Shown: piece by piece, positions 28,168-38,214 of the stretch | How the letters are laid out: the number at the start of each line of letters is the position of its first letter | Numbering within the stretch: the stretch's first letter is position 1 | Source of the DNA: Candidatus Sulfomarinibacter kjeldsenii | GTDB taxonomy: Bacteria; Acidobacteriota; Thermoanaerobaculia; Thermoanaerobaculales; Sulfomarinibacteraceae | Length of the DNA stretch: 46,388 nucleotides | Assembly (NCBI GenBank): GCA_014764485.1 | Contig: JACXWA010000055.1 | Location: 1 to 46,388 of the forward strand | Reading direction: 5' to 3' | Program-made: the position numbers and the translations under genes | The notes under the pieces: generated by a model | What the model was told of the DNA's origin: nothing | The model's input: only the letters and a program-made list of their open reading frames with translations | Databases searched by the model: none

Positions 28168-28670
28168 GCGGTCACCAACCTCTCGCGCGAGCTGTTGCCA
28201 CCTTTGGCGGGCTTGGAGACAGGCTGCCCGCGCCTGGGACTACCGTTGGGTCTCTGCCGCCCGCCCTCCTGTGGTTTGGAATATGTGCTTTCCTGTCGAC
28301 GAATCCGGCTCGCATCGTACTGACCGCGGCCGGCTTGATCTTATTTGCCATCGTTGGGATCTGGTCCTCAGAAATCGAAGCGGGGAGACGGGGCGAGGGC
28401 GACCCGCGGCCAATCGTCATTGACGAGGCCGCTGGTCAATGGCTCACCTACCTCGTTGCGCTACCGTTCCTACCGTTGCTGACGACCGCTCATCTCGCCA
28501 TTTTCGCAGCAGCTGGGTTCTTCCTCTTCCGGTTCTTCGACGTGGTCAAGGTGTGGCCGATCAAAGCATTTGAAAAGCTCCCCGGCGGCATTGGAATCGT
28601 CGCGGACGACCTCGCGGCCGGATATTTTGCCGCAGCCTGCCTGCTCATCGGTTGGAAGGTTTTCGCCTGA
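28164..28670 (+). CDS. pgpA: Phosphatidylglycerophosphatase A
   Basis: IVIDEAAGQWLTYL, FFDVVKVWPIKAFEKLPGGIGIVADDLAAGYFAA; 4-bp overlap with mpl. Confidence 0.92.
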   Translation: MSGHQPLARAVATFGGLGDRLPAPGTTVGSLPPALLWFGICAFLSTNPARIVLTAAGLILFAIVGIWSSEIEAGRRGEGDPRPIVIDEAAGQWLTYLVALPFLPLLTTAHLAIFAAAGFFLFRFFDVVKVWPIKAFEKLPGGIGIVADDLAAGYFAAACLLIGWKVFA

Positions 28671-28698
28671 GGGGGTGAGGGTACCCACCCATTTCTAT

Positions 28699-28864
28699 TC
28701 ACCACCAAGGCACCAAGAACACCAAGGGCTTTCTTTGGTTTCGAAAGGTAGGGTCCGGCTCATCTAGCTACCGCTACACATCTGCGGCGACACTTTTCGA
28801 CGAGTTAGAAAACCCCTCAAAAAAGATCTTTGTGGGCTCTTGGCGCCCTTGGTGTCTTGGTGGT
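28699..28864. repeat. Inverted pair of CACCAAGA-type 8-9-bp tandem repeats, ~115-bp spacer
   Basis: Left ACCACCAAGGCACCAAGAACACCAAGGGC; right arm reverse complement ACCACCAAGACACCAAGGGCGCCAAGAGCCC. Confidence 0.88.
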
Positions 28865-28901
28865 TCGAACCTCCGGGCTCGGAAAAGGGCACGAGTCCGA
28901 A

Positions 28902-29720
28902 CTAGAGTCCACGGAGGAGGTCGTCGGAGGGATCGATCCTGGCGACGAAGCGCGTGGGGCCGGTGAAACGGGTCGCGCAGAGCGGTGGCTCACCGAGCGC
29001 CTCCACCACCATCCGATCGCCCGAGAGTGGGACCAGTTCAATGTCCCGCGTTTTGCGGTCGGCCATCACGATCAACGCCACGGCCACCAACCCGGAACCA
29101 CAGCTCAGGGTCTCGCCTTCGACGCCCCGCTCGTAACTTCGCACCTTCACAGAATCGTCGGCGGCCACCTCGTAGAGGTTGACGTTCGCGCCCTCGGGAC
29201 CGAGGGCCTCGTGGTGGCGCAGGGTCAGCGCGATCGCAGCGAGATCGACATTCTCCAAGCCTTCGGTCAAAGCTACCAGGTGCGGAACACCGACCGCCAT
29301 GAGGCGCAATCCCGAGGCGCCCTCGAGGGCGGCGATTTGAGGACACTGTGGGCCCGCCGTGGACGGCGGTAGCTCGAGGCTCACCCGCGATCCATCAACC
29401 TCGGCCGGTATATCAGCCCAACCGGTCTCGACGATTACCTTCTGATCGCAGCCCAAAAACTCGACCGCGGCCCGGGCAGCACAGCGGGTGCCGTTGGCGC
29501 AGAAGACTGCCTCGCCCCCATCGGCGTTGCGGTAACCGAGCCGCACCCTGTCGGTCGCGACGCGCTCGAGCGAAAGCGAACCGTCGGCTCCGATCCCACG
29601 CCGCCGGTCACACAGCCGTCGCACGAGACCGGGCTCGCTTTCGAGGCGCCGGGCCCAGGCCCCAAAACCAAGCACGAAATCGTTGCCGGCGCCTTCAATC
29701 TTGTAAAGCTCTGACCTCAC
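28902..29720 (-). CDS. dapF: Diaminopimelate epimerase
   Basis: KIEGAGNDFVL, FCANGTRCAARA, SYERGVEGETLSCGSGLVA; GTG start. Confidence 0.93.
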   Translation of the reverse strand: MRSELYKIEGAGNDFVLGFGAWARRLESEPGLVRRLCDRRRGIGADGSLSLERVATDRVRLGYRNADGGEAVFCANGTRCAARAAVEFLGCDQKVIVETGWADIPAEVDGSRVSLELPPSTAGPQCPQIAALEGASGLRLMAVGVPHLVALTEGLENVDLAAIALTLRHHEALGPEGANVNLYEVAADDSVKVRSYERGVEGETLSCGSGLVAVALIVMADRKTRDIELVPLSGDRMVVEALGEPPLCATRFTGPTRFVARIDPSDDLLRGL

Positions 29721-30865
29721 GGGACGACGCCCATGACGACGACGCAGCTCGCTTCTTGACTGCGGTTGCCCGCGGCATCCCGAGCGACCACGAGATAGAC
29801 GAGTTCACCGAGCGGCGGCACCTGGTCGGTGAACTCAATCGACCGATGGTCATCAGTCAGAATGTCCGCCACTTCGCCTGCGTGTTGACGGGACACGCTG
29901 TAGGTCACCGCACTCGCGACCGCCCCCCAGCGCACTCGTACCTGCGCGCCTTCCGGCAAACACACGACATTCGACGGAGCCTCCGGCGGGTAGGTGTCCG
30001 GGTGATCGATGCGCGCCGGTGCCGATGGTTTGCCGACCACCAGATCGCCGCCCGGGAGCGCGAACACCGAACGCAGGCGATAACTCCAGGCCTGTCCCTG
30101 AGCCGCATCTTCATCGCGCCAGTTCTCGCCATCCAACGGCTCATCCGTCACAGCTGTCCAGGCAGCACCATCCGCAGACCGCTCGATCAGGGTCTTCGTG
30201 TCAGCCACCGGGATCCACCGCACGTCGATGCCGTCCGCACCCGCCTCCAAACCGAGGTTGGCGGGTGGACCAGGTGGCTCCTTCGGTTCAAGACGTACGA
30301 CGTTCGACAGCTCTGATTCGCGATGCCGGCAGCACACCGTGCGAACTCCGTACCAAAGAACGAATAGCCCCGGGTCCTCCACCGTCCGCCGCCACAGCTC
30401 CAGATCATCTCGAAGGAGGATGGCCGAACCTCTCGTTGCAGTTGCGATCTCGTCCGGTCCAAGCGCCCTCAGCACCTCACCCTGGCCTTCCAGGAGCTGC
30501 CGTCGCATCTGCCGGTCCTGCGGCGAAATCGGAGGCGGCGGCTCCTGACCGAGGGGCAACGCCGCTCGCCACACCTGGATCTCCTCGATCTCAGTCAGGT
30601 TCTGACCCGAGGTCGTCATCGCGGGATAGGTCCACCTCAGAACGGCTTCGTCGCCCTCCTGGAAAGCGGTCAGGTCGGTCGTCCGTTCGGCAACCCGAAT
30701 TTCGGGCGGCAAAGGAACACCTTCCTTCCCGCAGCCGACAAGGGCGATAGCAAGGGCAACCGAAATACAAACTGAAGTTCTGAGTTTTGAGTTTTGAGTT
30801 TTGAGTTCATCCCCTGCCTCTGGACCCGTTGGCGGTGGGGAGTTTGGCGACTCAATGATCGGCAT
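29717..30865 (-). CDS. Lipoprotein with fibronectin type III-like repeats
   Basis: Lipobox SVALAIALVGCGKEG; PPGPPANLGLEAGADGIDVRWIPVADTKTLIERSADGAAW and PPEAPSNVVCLPEGAQVRVRWGAVASAVTYSVSRQ resemble FN3. Confidence 0.65.
   Translation of the reverse strand: MPIIESPNSPPPTGPEAGDELKTQNSKLRTSVCISVALAIALVGCGKEGVPLPPEIRVAERTTDLTAFQEGDEAVLRWTYPAMTTSGQNLTEIEEIQVWRAALPLGQEPPPPISPQDRQMRRQLLEGQGEVLRALGPDEIATATRGSAILLRDDLELWRRTVEDPGLFVLWYGVRTVCCRHRESELSNVVRLEPKEPPGPPANLGLEAGADGIDVRWIPVADTKTLIERSADGAAWTAVTDEPLDGENWRDEDAAQGQAWSYRLRSVFALPGGDLVVGKPSAPARIDHPDTYPPEAPSNVVCLPEGAQVRVRWGAVASAVTYSVSRQHAGEVADILTDDHRSIEFTDQVPPLGELVYLVVARDAAGNRSQEASCVVVMGVVP
30776..30810. repeat. AGTTTTG heptamer array inside the lipoprotein N-terminal ORF
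   Basis: agttctg agttttg agttttg agttttg agttcat. Confidence 0.93.
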
Positions 30866-30887
30866 TCCTAATTCCTAATTCCCAATT
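30864..30887. repeat. AATTAGG heptamer array abutting the hslU stop and the lipoprotein ATG
   Basis: attcctaattcctaattcccaatt; minus strand TAA-ATTGGGAATTAGGAATTAGGAATG. Confidence 0.85.
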
Positions 30888-32215
30888 TACAGAATATAGC
30901 GCGCCAAATCGCGATCTCCGACGAGATCGCCCAGTCGCTCCTTCACCATCTCGGCCGTGATCTCGACCATCTCTCCGGTTTTTTCGGGAGCCGAGAAGCT
31001 GAGCTCTTCGAGCAGATGTTCGAGGACCGTGTGCAGCCTGCGAGCGCCGATGTTCTCGGCAGCTTCGTTGATCTCTGCCGCCATAACTGCAATGGTACGC
31101 ACCGCTTCATCGGCAAATCGAAGCTCGAGACTTTCGGTCGCCAGCAGCGCAGTGTACTGGCGGATCAGCGAGTTTTCCGGCTCCTTCAGGATTCGTTCAA
31201 ACTCATCGGCCCCCAGGGATTGAAGCTCGACCCTGATTGGAAAGCGTCCCTGCATCTCGGGTATGAGATCTGCCGGCCGAGAAACGTGGAAAGCGCCAGC
31301 GGCGATGAACAGAACGTGGTCAGTTCGCACCACGCCATATCGGGTATTGACGTGGGTTCCTTCGACGATAGGGAGAAGGTCGCGCTGGACGCCTTCGCGA
31401 GAGACATCCGGACCCCGCCCACCCGCATCCTCTCGAGAACAGATCTTGTCGATCTCATCGAGAAAGACGATGCCTGCCTGCTCGACCCGGGTGATGGCCT
31501 CGGTTTCAACCTGGGAGCGGTCGATGAGCTTCTCTTCCTCCTCGGAGAGGAGAATCCGCCTCGCGTCCGCAATTGTCATTCGCTTGCGCGACTTGCGGCC
31601 CATCAGGCCACCCATCATATCTTTCAGATTGATGCCCATCGACTCCATGCCCTGAGGTGTGAACATCTCCACCGTCGGCATGCGGTCCTCGGCAACCTCG
31701 AGTTCGACCTCGTTCTCCTCGAGGAGTCCGTCTCGGAGCGGCCGTTTGAGGGCCCGGCGGCGTTCCTCCAAAGACGTCTCGGTCGCCGAACTCGAACTCA
31801 TCACCAGAAGGTCGAGAAGTCGATCTTCGGCGGCGCGCTCGGCTCTTACCGCAACCTCAGCCACCCTTTCGGCGCGGACGAGCTGGATCGACGCGTCGAG
31901 CAGGTCGCGAATGATGGACTCCACGTCCCGACCGACATATCCCACCTCGGTAAATTTCGAGGCCTCGATCTTGAGGAACGGGGACCCGGTAAGGCGTGCC
32001 AGGCGCCGGGCAATCTCCGTCTTGCCGACGCCGGTCGGTCCGATCATGATGATGTTCTTGGGCGCGACTTCTTCACGCAGCTCGGGTTCGAGCTGCTGGC
32101 GCCGCCAGCGGTTGCGCAGGGCTACCGCCACTGCACGCTTGGCGGCGTCCTGGCCGACGATGAACCGGTCGAGCTCGGCAACAGTCTCCTGCGGGGTCAA
32201 CTTGTCCAGCTTCAC
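30887..32215 (-). CDS. hslU: ATP-dependent protease ATPase subunit HslU
   Basis: [67 protein letters not shown]. Confidence 0.97.
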   Translation of the reverse strand: MKLDKLTPQETVAELDRFIVGQDAAKRAVAVALRNRWRRQQLEPELREEVAPKNIIMIGPTGVGKTEIARRLARLTGSPFLKIEASKFTEVGYVGRDVESIIRDLLDASIQLVRAERVAEVAVRAERAAEDRLLDLLVMSSSSATETSLEERRRALKRPLRDGLLEENEVELEVAEDRMPTVEMFTPQGMESMGINLKDMMGGLMGRKSRKRMTIADARRILLSEEEEKLIDRSQVETEAITRVEQAGIVFLDEIDKICSREDAGGRGPDVSREGVQRDLLPIVEGTHVNTRYGVVRTDHVLFIAAGAFHVSRPADLIPEMQGRFPIRVELQSLGADEFERILKEPENSLIRQYTALLATESLELRFADEAVRTIAVMAAEINEAAENIGARRLHTVLEHLLEELSFSAPEKTGEMVEITAEMVKERLGDLVGDRDLARYIL

Positions 32216-32754
32216 GCCCTCAGCTCCTCGATTGTGATTTGGCCATTGGTATAGATATCGATATCTGCGGCGATCAACAGGCTCTCTCTCACAACATCCT
32301 CGGCACTCATCTCGGTGTACTTGAGGAGCGCGCGAGCCGCCGCCAGAGCATAGCTTCCACCAGAGCCAACAGCCACCACTTCGTCGTCAGGCGACAGCAC
32401 CTCGCCGGTGCCCGAAACGAGGAGCGTCGATCGCTGGTCGGCGGTGATCAAGAGTGCTTCCAGATGGCGCAAAGCCTTATCGGTTCGCCAGTCGCGGGCA
32501 AGCTCAACGGCGGCTCGTTCAAGGTTGTGGCCGTACTCCTCGAGCTTCGACTCAAATCGGGTGAACAGGGCCAGGGCGTCCGCCACCGAACCCGCGAATC
32601 CGGCCAACACCTTGCCACCGGCAAGCCGTCGCACCTTTGCGGCTCCCTGTTTGATTACGGTGGTGCCGAGAGTCACCTGGCCGTCCGAACCGACCACTAC
32701 GACCCCGTCGCGACGTACCGCCAGCACCGTTGTGTGATGCCATTCGTTCTTCAT
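32212..32754 (-). CDS. hslV: ATP-dependent protease subunit HslV
   Basis: [44 protein letters not shown]; the track ORF (33222) is over-extended. Confidence 0.96.
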   Translation of the reverse strand: MKNEWHHTTVLAVRRDGVVVVGSDGQVTLGTTVIKQGAAKVRRLAGGKVLAGFAGSVADALALFTRFESKLEEYGHNLERAAVELARDWRTDKALRHLEALLITADQRSTLLVSGTGEVLSPDDEVVAVGSGGSYALAAARALLKYTEMSAEDVVRESLLIAADIDIYTNGQITIEELRA

Positions 32755-32830
32755 GATGTCTCCTGTACATGCACCGTGTCGGTACCGATCCCGAAGAGCA
32801 CTACGAAGGATACTCTTCTTTGATTCCGGG

Positions 32831-35029
32831 TCACACCTTTTCAAGTCTTGCGATTGTCGGAACAAGGGTCTTCCGACCCGCGCGGTCGAAGAAGACAACC
32901 AGCTTGAGCTGGGCACCGGTTCCCTGGCAGGCGAGAATGACTCCTGAACCAAAGCGTTGGTGGCGGACCCGATCTCCGGGTCGCCAGCCAGTGCCGTCAG
33001 CGTCAGTGACCGTCGCTGGAGCAGGGCCTCCCCGCCGCCTCGCCGGCGTCGCACCGCCACTACGAGTCGGCCTGGGACGCACCTCAGAGCCCACGCCGGG
33101 TTGAGCGCTCCAACTGGCAACAGGCTCCGACACATCATCCACCGCTTCCGTCGGCAGTTCGTCAAGAAAGCGCGACAACCTGGTCGGCTGCCTCTGACCG
33201 AAGAGGAAACGGCTCCGGGCACCGGTCAGCGCCAGCCATTTCCGTGCCCGGGTCATGCCGACATACGCCAAACGTCGTTCCTCTTCGAGGCCTTCGGGTT
33301 CGTCCCGCGAGTTGGCGTGCGGCAACAACCCATCCTCCAGGCCGGCCAAAAAGACGACGTCGAATTCCAGGCCTTTTGCGGAATGGAGGGTCATCAAAGC
33401 AACCCCCCCGGGTGCGCCCTGGTCTTCGTTCTCCTCGAGGAGTGCCACCGAATCGAGAAGCTCCTCGAGCCCCTGACCGCGCGCCGCCGCTTCGGCCACA
33501 GCCGCCGCCAGTTGTTGCAGGTTTTCGCGCCGTGCCACTCTGTCTTCGGCCTCGCCCTCGTACATGGCAAAAAGCCCGGACGCCTCGAGCAGCCAGCCGA
33601 CGAAGTCTCCCGGGGCGAGTTCTTCGCGTCGCCCCGGTGCCTCATCCAGAACCAGAAAAAATTTCTCCAATGAAAGGCGCGCCCTTGGGCTGAGACCTTC
33701 CGGCAGCTGACGCGCCGCTTCCGGCAGGTTCAGTCCGAGGTCCCGCGCGGCCCTGCGCAGAACATCTATCGTGGCAGCGCCGATCCCCCGCGCCGGAACG
33801 TTGATGACCCGCTCGAAGGAGAGGAGGTCGCCGGGCCTCACTGCGAGACGGAGGTAGGCAAGAGCATCCTTGATCTCGGCCCGTTGCCAAAATCGGAGAC
33901 CGCCAACCACCCGATAGGGCACCCGCCGACGGGTGAGTTCCTCCTCGAATGGCCGCGTCTGGGCGTTGGTGCGCATCAGGACGGCCATTTCTTTGAGTTG
34001 TGAGTTGCCGACCTTACTCTCGATATGGTCGGCCACCCAACGCGCCTCGCCCCGTTCGTCGGCAGCGATGTGGAGTCGTACTGCCTCCCCACCCTCACGG
34101 CTGGTGAAGAGCTTCTTACCTCGACGTCCTCGATTCGCGGCGATGAGACCACCTGCAACCGTGAGGATTGGTTCGGTGGACCGGTAGTTTTCCTCCAATG
34201 CAACCACCTGCGCACCCGGAAAGAAAGTTTCGAAGGAGAGGATGTTGGCGAGTTCGGCCCCGCGCCACCGATAGATGGACTGGTCCTCATCGCCGACCGC
34301 GGTGATGTTTCCACGACCGTCGAGGATAATCGTCAGCAGATCCATCTGCAGGCTGTTGGTGTCCTGGAACTCGTCGACCAGTAGGAACCGCGCCCGCCGA
34401 GCTACGGCGTCGCGGACCTTCGTGTCCTTTCGAACAGCCCGCAACGCGCGCACCAACATGTCGTCGAAATCCACCACCGCCGACACGGTCTTGAGTTTTT
34501 CGTAGCGCTCCCACAGGCGGCCGATAGTCTCGTCGGACGAGCTGGTAGCGCGGTCGACAAAGGCCTCTCGGTCGGTGCCGCGGTTGACCATGCCTGAAAT
34601 CCGCGACAGCACCATCCTTGGCGGTAGTTCTTTGGGATCGAGCTCGAGGTCTTTCAGCGCACGCAGCATCATCGCCCGCTGGTCGTCAGTATCAGCGATG
34701 CCGAAACGATCCGGGAGGCCCGCGGCCCGGGGCCAACGACGAAGGACCTCCAGGGCCCAGCGGTGGAAGGTCCCGACAAATCCTCCATACAAGGGGCGCC
34801 CGAGCAGTTCTTCCACGCGTTCGCGCATTTCCCTGGCTGCCTTATTGGTGAAGGTGACAGCCGTGATCTCGGCCGAATCAGCGGCGCCCGAGGCGAGCAA
34901 GTGGGCGATCCGGTAGGTGAGAACCCTGGTTTTACCCGAACCTGCCCCAGCCGACACCAGCAACGGCCCCTCGCCGTGGACCACCGCCTCACGTTGCTGT
35001 TCGTTCAGGTTATCTAGAAGGGAACCCAC
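32831..35029 (-). CDS. UvrD/PcrA-family ATP-dependent DNA helicase
   Basis: [93 protein letters not shown]. Confidence 0.95.
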   Translation of the reverse strand: MGSLLDNLNEQQREAVVHGEGPLLVSAGAGSGKTRVLTYRIAHLLASGAADSAEITAVTFTNKAAREMRERVEELLGRPLYGGFVGTFHRWALEVLRRWPRAAGLPDRFGIADTDDQRAMMLRALKDLELDPKELPPRMVLSRISGMVNRGTDREAFVDRATSSSDETIGRLWERYEKLKTVSAVVDFDDMLVRALRAVRKDTKVRDAVARRARFLLVDEFQDTNSLQMDLLTIILDGRGNITAVGDEDQSIYRWRGAELANILSFETFFPGAQVVALEENYRSTEPILTVAGGLIAANRGRRGKKLFTSREGGEAVRLHIAADERGEARWVADHIESKVGNSQLKEMAVLMRTNAQTRPFEEELTRRRVPYRVVGGLRFWQRAEIKDALAYLRLAVRPGDLLSFERVINVPARGIGAATIDVLRRAARDLGLNLPEAARQLPEGLSPRARLSLEKFFLVLDEAPGRREELAPGDFVGWLLEASGLFAMYEGEAEDRVARRENLQQLAAAVAEAAARGQGLEELLDSVALLEENEDQGAPGGVALMTLHSAKGLEFDVVFLAGLEDGLLPHANSRDEPEGLEEERRLAYVGMTRARKWLALTGARSRFLFGQRQPTRLSRFLDELPTEAVDDVSEPVASWSAQPGVGSEVRPRPTRSGGATPARRRGGPAPATVTDADGTGWRPGDRVRHQRFGSGVILACQGTGAQLKLVVFFDRAGRKTLVPTIARLEKV

Positions 35030-35089
35030 TCACCACACCTCCGGAGGAGGGAAGAAGGTAGCAGCGCGCTGCCGGAGAAACAACACTGC

Positions 35090-35177
35090 GAATTCTGAGT
35101 TCGGAATTCGGAATTCGGAATTTCTTGCAAGTTTATCGGTCAAGGTGGTGGTGGGGCGACATTCAAAATTCCGAATT
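35090..35177. repeat. AATTCGG heptamer array with short inverted partner
   Basis: gaattctgagttcggaattcggaattcggaattt ... attcaaaattccgaattc. Confidence 0.92.
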
Positions 35178-35207
35178 CGTCGAGTGATGCGACAGCATCA
35201 CTCGACG
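35178..35207 (-). promoter_or_regulatory. Perfect 13-bp hairpin spanning the glmS stop codon
   Basis: Minus strand CGTCGAGTGATGC-TGTC-GCATCACTCGACG; TGA stop inside the 5' arm; no U-tract. Confidence 0.9.
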
Positions 35208-37024
35208 GTGACGCTCTTGGCGAGGTTGCGCGGCTGATCAACATCGAGGCCCAGTTCGACCGCGACATGGTAGGCGAGGAGCTGCAACGGCACGACCGTA
35301 ACCACCGGCTGCAACAGGGAATGCACTTTCGGTACCCTCAGCGTCAAATCGGCAACATCGGCGATTTCGTCGGCATCTTCGTCGGCCACTGCAAGCACCG
35401 CCGCGCCACGCGCCCGAGCCTCCATCAGATTGCTGATCAGCTTGTTGCGATTGGTTCCTCCAGGAACAACCGCCACTACCGGAAATCCCTCCTGGAGAAG
35501 GGCGATCGGCCCGTGTTTCATCTCGCCCGCGGGATAGCCCTCTGCGTGGAGATAGGAGATCTCCTTGAGCTTGAGGGCGCCTTCGAGGGCAATGGGGTAG
35601 AGAATGCCGCGCCCCAGGTACAGAGAATCGGTAGCATCGGCCAACATCTCGGTGCCGAGGGCGAAGATCTCATCATCGATGGCCAGCGCCCGCTCGACAG
35701 CCTGCGGCAGTCTCTGCAAGCCGGATACGAGCTCGGCATCGGTCTCGTCAGCGAGTCCACGAGCCGAGCGCAGACCAAGAGCTATCAGGACCATCGCCAC
35801 GAGCTGGGTGGTAAATGCCTTGGTCGAGGCAACGCCGATCTCCGGTCCGGCCTGGGTCAGAATCTGCGAGGGGGCCAGGCGCCAGGCCGATGAGCCGCGG
35901 ACGTTGCACACCGTCGCCAGCAATGCGCCGGCCTCTCGGGCCATCTCCATCGCCGCCAGGGTATCTGCGGTTTCACCCGACTGGGTGACCCCGATGACCA
36001 ACACATCGTCGCCGACCAGCGGCGTGCGATAGCGGTACTCGGAAGCATAGTCGACCTCGGTCGGCAGGCCGGTCAGCTCTTCGAGAACGAACTTGCCGAC
36101 CAGGCACGCGTGCCAGGACGTCCCGCAGGCCACCAGGTGGATCCGCCGGAGCCGTACCAGCTCCTCTCGGGAAAAACCGAGCCCATCGAGGTTGACGCCG
36201 CGACGTTCCTGGTCGAGGTATGCGCGAACCGTGTTTCGGATCGCGTCGGGTTGCTCGAAGATCTCCTTGAGCATGAAGTGACGGTAGCCGCCCTTTTCCA
36301 CGCGCGCCGCATCCCAGACGAGGGTGTCGACGGCACGCTCGATCTCCCCACCTGAGACATCGAGTAAACGTAGGGCATCCCGCCGGATCTCGGCAATATC
36401 GCCATTCTCGAGGTAGACCACCCGCCGGGTTCGGTGGAGAAGGGCGGTGACATCGGAGGCGACCAGATTCTCCTCCTCACCGAGACCGATCACCAACGGC
36501 GGACCGTTGCGGAAGGCAACAACTACATCGGGCTCGGCCTGATGAACCGCCACCACTGCATACTGGCCCTCGAGGCGGGGCAACACGGCAAGGACGCGCT
36601 CAGCGAGCGAACCCTCCTCACGGCCGAGGAGCTGGGCGATGAGCTCGGTGTCGGTATCTGACTGGAGCTCGACTCCAGCGTCGAGGAGCTCGTGGCGCAG
36701 GCGGCCGTAATTTTCGAGAATTCCATTGTGGACCACCGCCACCTGGCCTCCGCTGTCGGTCTGCGGATGGGCGTTGGCCTCGGTCGGCGCACCATGAGTC
36801 GCCCACCGTGTATGACCGATGCCAACCTTGCCGTGCAGCGGTTCGTGATATGCCTTCTGTTCCAGGTTGCCGAGCTTTCCGGCGGCACGGAGGATTCCAA
36901 TCTCGTCATGGCCCAAGACCGCCATTCCGGCTGAGTCGTAGCCCCGATACTCGAGGCGGCGAAGACCATCGAGGAGGACCGGCACAACCTCGTCAGGGCC
37001 GACGTAACCGATGATGCCGCACAT
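35198..37024 (-). CDS. glmS: Glutamine--fructose-6-phosphate aminotransferase (isomerizing)
   Basis: MCGIIGYVGPDEVVPVLLDGLRRLEYRGYDSAG; IGHTRWATHGAPTEANAHP; CGTSWHA; C-term PRNLAKSVTVE. Confidence 0.97.
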   Translation of the reverse strand: MCGIIGYVGPDEVVPVLLDGLRRLEYRGYDSAGMAVLGHDEIGILRAAGKLGNLEQKAYHEPLHGKVGIGHTRWATHGAPTEANAHPQTDSGGQVAVVHNGILENYGRLRHELLDAGVELQSDTDTELIAQLLGREEGSLAERVLAVLPRLEGQYAVVAVHQAEPDVVVAFRNGPPLVIGLGEEENLVASDVTALLHRTRRVVYLENGDIAEIRRDALRLLDVSGGEIERAVDTLVWDAARVEKGGYRHFMLKEIFEQPDAIRNTVRAYLDQERRGVNLDGLGFSREELVRLRRIHLVACGTSWHACLVGKFVLEELTGLPTEVDYASEYRYRTPLVGDDVLVIGVTQSGETADTLAAMEMAREAGALLATVCNVRGSSAWRLAPSQILTQAGPEIGVASTKAFTTQLVAMVLIALGLRSARGLADETDAELVSGLQRLPQAVERALAIDDEIFALGTEMLADATDSLYLGRGILYPIALEGALKLKEISYLHAEGYPAGEMKHGPIALLQEGFPVVAVVPGGTNRNKLISNLMEARARGAAVLAVADEDADEIADVADLTLRVPKVHSLLQPVVTVVPLQLLAYHVAVELGLDVDQPRNLAKSVTVE

Positions 37025-37046
37025 GTTCAGACCTCCATTCAGCCCT

Positions 37047-38141
37047 TTATGAGCCAGCCCTGGCCCCGTCCAATGCGCCCAACAGCTGATCGAACGATTT
37101 CGCGAACGCGGCTACACCCTCGACCTGGAGCTCGGTGGTGATGGCGTCGATGTCAACCCCTACCTGCGCGAGTTCGGCGAAAACGCGATCGGCACCGCCG
37201 ACATCCTCAAGCAGGCTTCCTCGCGCCTCGCCATGGTCTCGGAAGGCTTCGAGGGTCGCGACCGGCAGGGTGTTGACGGTGTCTCGACCGATCAGCTCCT
37301 CGACATAGATCACGTCCCGGTAGTCCGGGTTCTTGGTACTGGTGCTCGCCCACAGCGGGCGCTGCACCATTGCGCCCCGCGCGGACAGCGTTGCAAAGGC
37401 CTCAGGTCCGAAGAGCTCTCCGAAACGACGGTATGCGAGCTTGGCGTTTGCGATCGCCGCCCGGCCGCGCAGGGCGAGGGCTTCGGGTGTTCCAATGGCT
37501 TCAAGCGCCGCATCGACCTTGGTATCGACGCGGCTGACAAAGAAGGAAGCGACTGAAGCGACGCCGGCCGGATTCGAATTCGCCTCGAGGCCACGCAAAT
37601 AGGCGGTCGCCACTGCCTCATAATCGGCGAGCGAAAACATAAGAGTCGCATTGACGTTGATGCCTTCACCGATAAGGTTTTCGATCGCTGGTATGCCCTC
37701 AGGCGTAGCCGGCACTTTGATCATCAGATTCGGCCGGTCCACCGTTTGCCACAATCGCCTCGCTTCGGCCACCGTGCCCGCGGTGTCGCGTGCGAGATGC
37801 GGGGACACTTCGAGACTGACGTAGCCATCGCCGCCCCGGCTCTCTTCCCACACCGAATGGAGAATGTCCGCGGCGTGCTGGATGTCTTCGATCGCAAGGG
37901 TCTCATAGAGTTGGATCGTCGTCATTTCCGGGTTGGCATCGAGCAGGCCGGCAACCGCTTCGTCATACGGACCTCCGCCCTCGATTGCCTTCTGGAAGAT
38001 GGACGGGTTCGAAGTCACGCCGCGCACGCCGTCTTCTGCCACGAGGAGCGCCAGCCCGCCTCCTGTCAAGAGATCGCGCTCGATGAAATCCAACCATGCC
38101 GCCTGTCGTTGTTCCTGCCACAATCGCTGCAACGGATTCAT
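37047..38141 (-). CDS. tal: Transaldolase
   Basis: GVTSNPSIFQKAI, VSLEVSPHLARDT, LMIKVPATPEGIPAIENL, NVNATLMFSLADYEAVA, STKNPDYRD. Confidence 0.95.
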   Translation of the reverse strand: MNPLQRLWQEQRQAAWLDFIERDLLTGGGLALLVAEDGVRGVTSNPSIFQKAIEGGGPYDEAVAGLLDANPEMTTIQLYETLAIEDIQHAADILHSVWEESRGGDGYVSLEVSPHLARDTAGTVAEARRLWQTVDRPNLMIKVPATPEGIPAIENLIGEGINVNATLMFSLADYEAVATAYLRGLEANSNPAGVASVASFFVSRVDTKVDAALEAIGTPEALALRGRAAIANAKLAYRRFGELFGPEAFATLSARGAMVQRPLWASTSTKNPDYRDVIYVEELIGRDTVNTLPVATLEAFRDHGEARGSLLEDVGGADRVFAELAQVGVDIDAITTELQVEGVAAFAKSFDQLLGALDGARAGS

Positions 38142-38154
38142 TGGGCCTCCAACC

Positions 38155-38187
38155 CCGAGCCCGCGTCCGCATCAGCGTCCGCGCCCG
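38155..38187. repeat. GC-rich hexamer array (GGACGC family)
   Basis: ccgagc ccgcgt ccgcat cagcgt ccgcgc ccg, same word family as 11495-11530. Confidence 0.7.
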
Positions 38188-38214
38188 AATACTGCACCCT
38201 CATTCAGACGGGCG

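Noticed and set aside
32755-33222. N-terminal extension of hslV (336-aa ORF)
   Set aside because: It overlaps the uvrD 3' end out of frame; HslV begins at [17 protein letters not shown].
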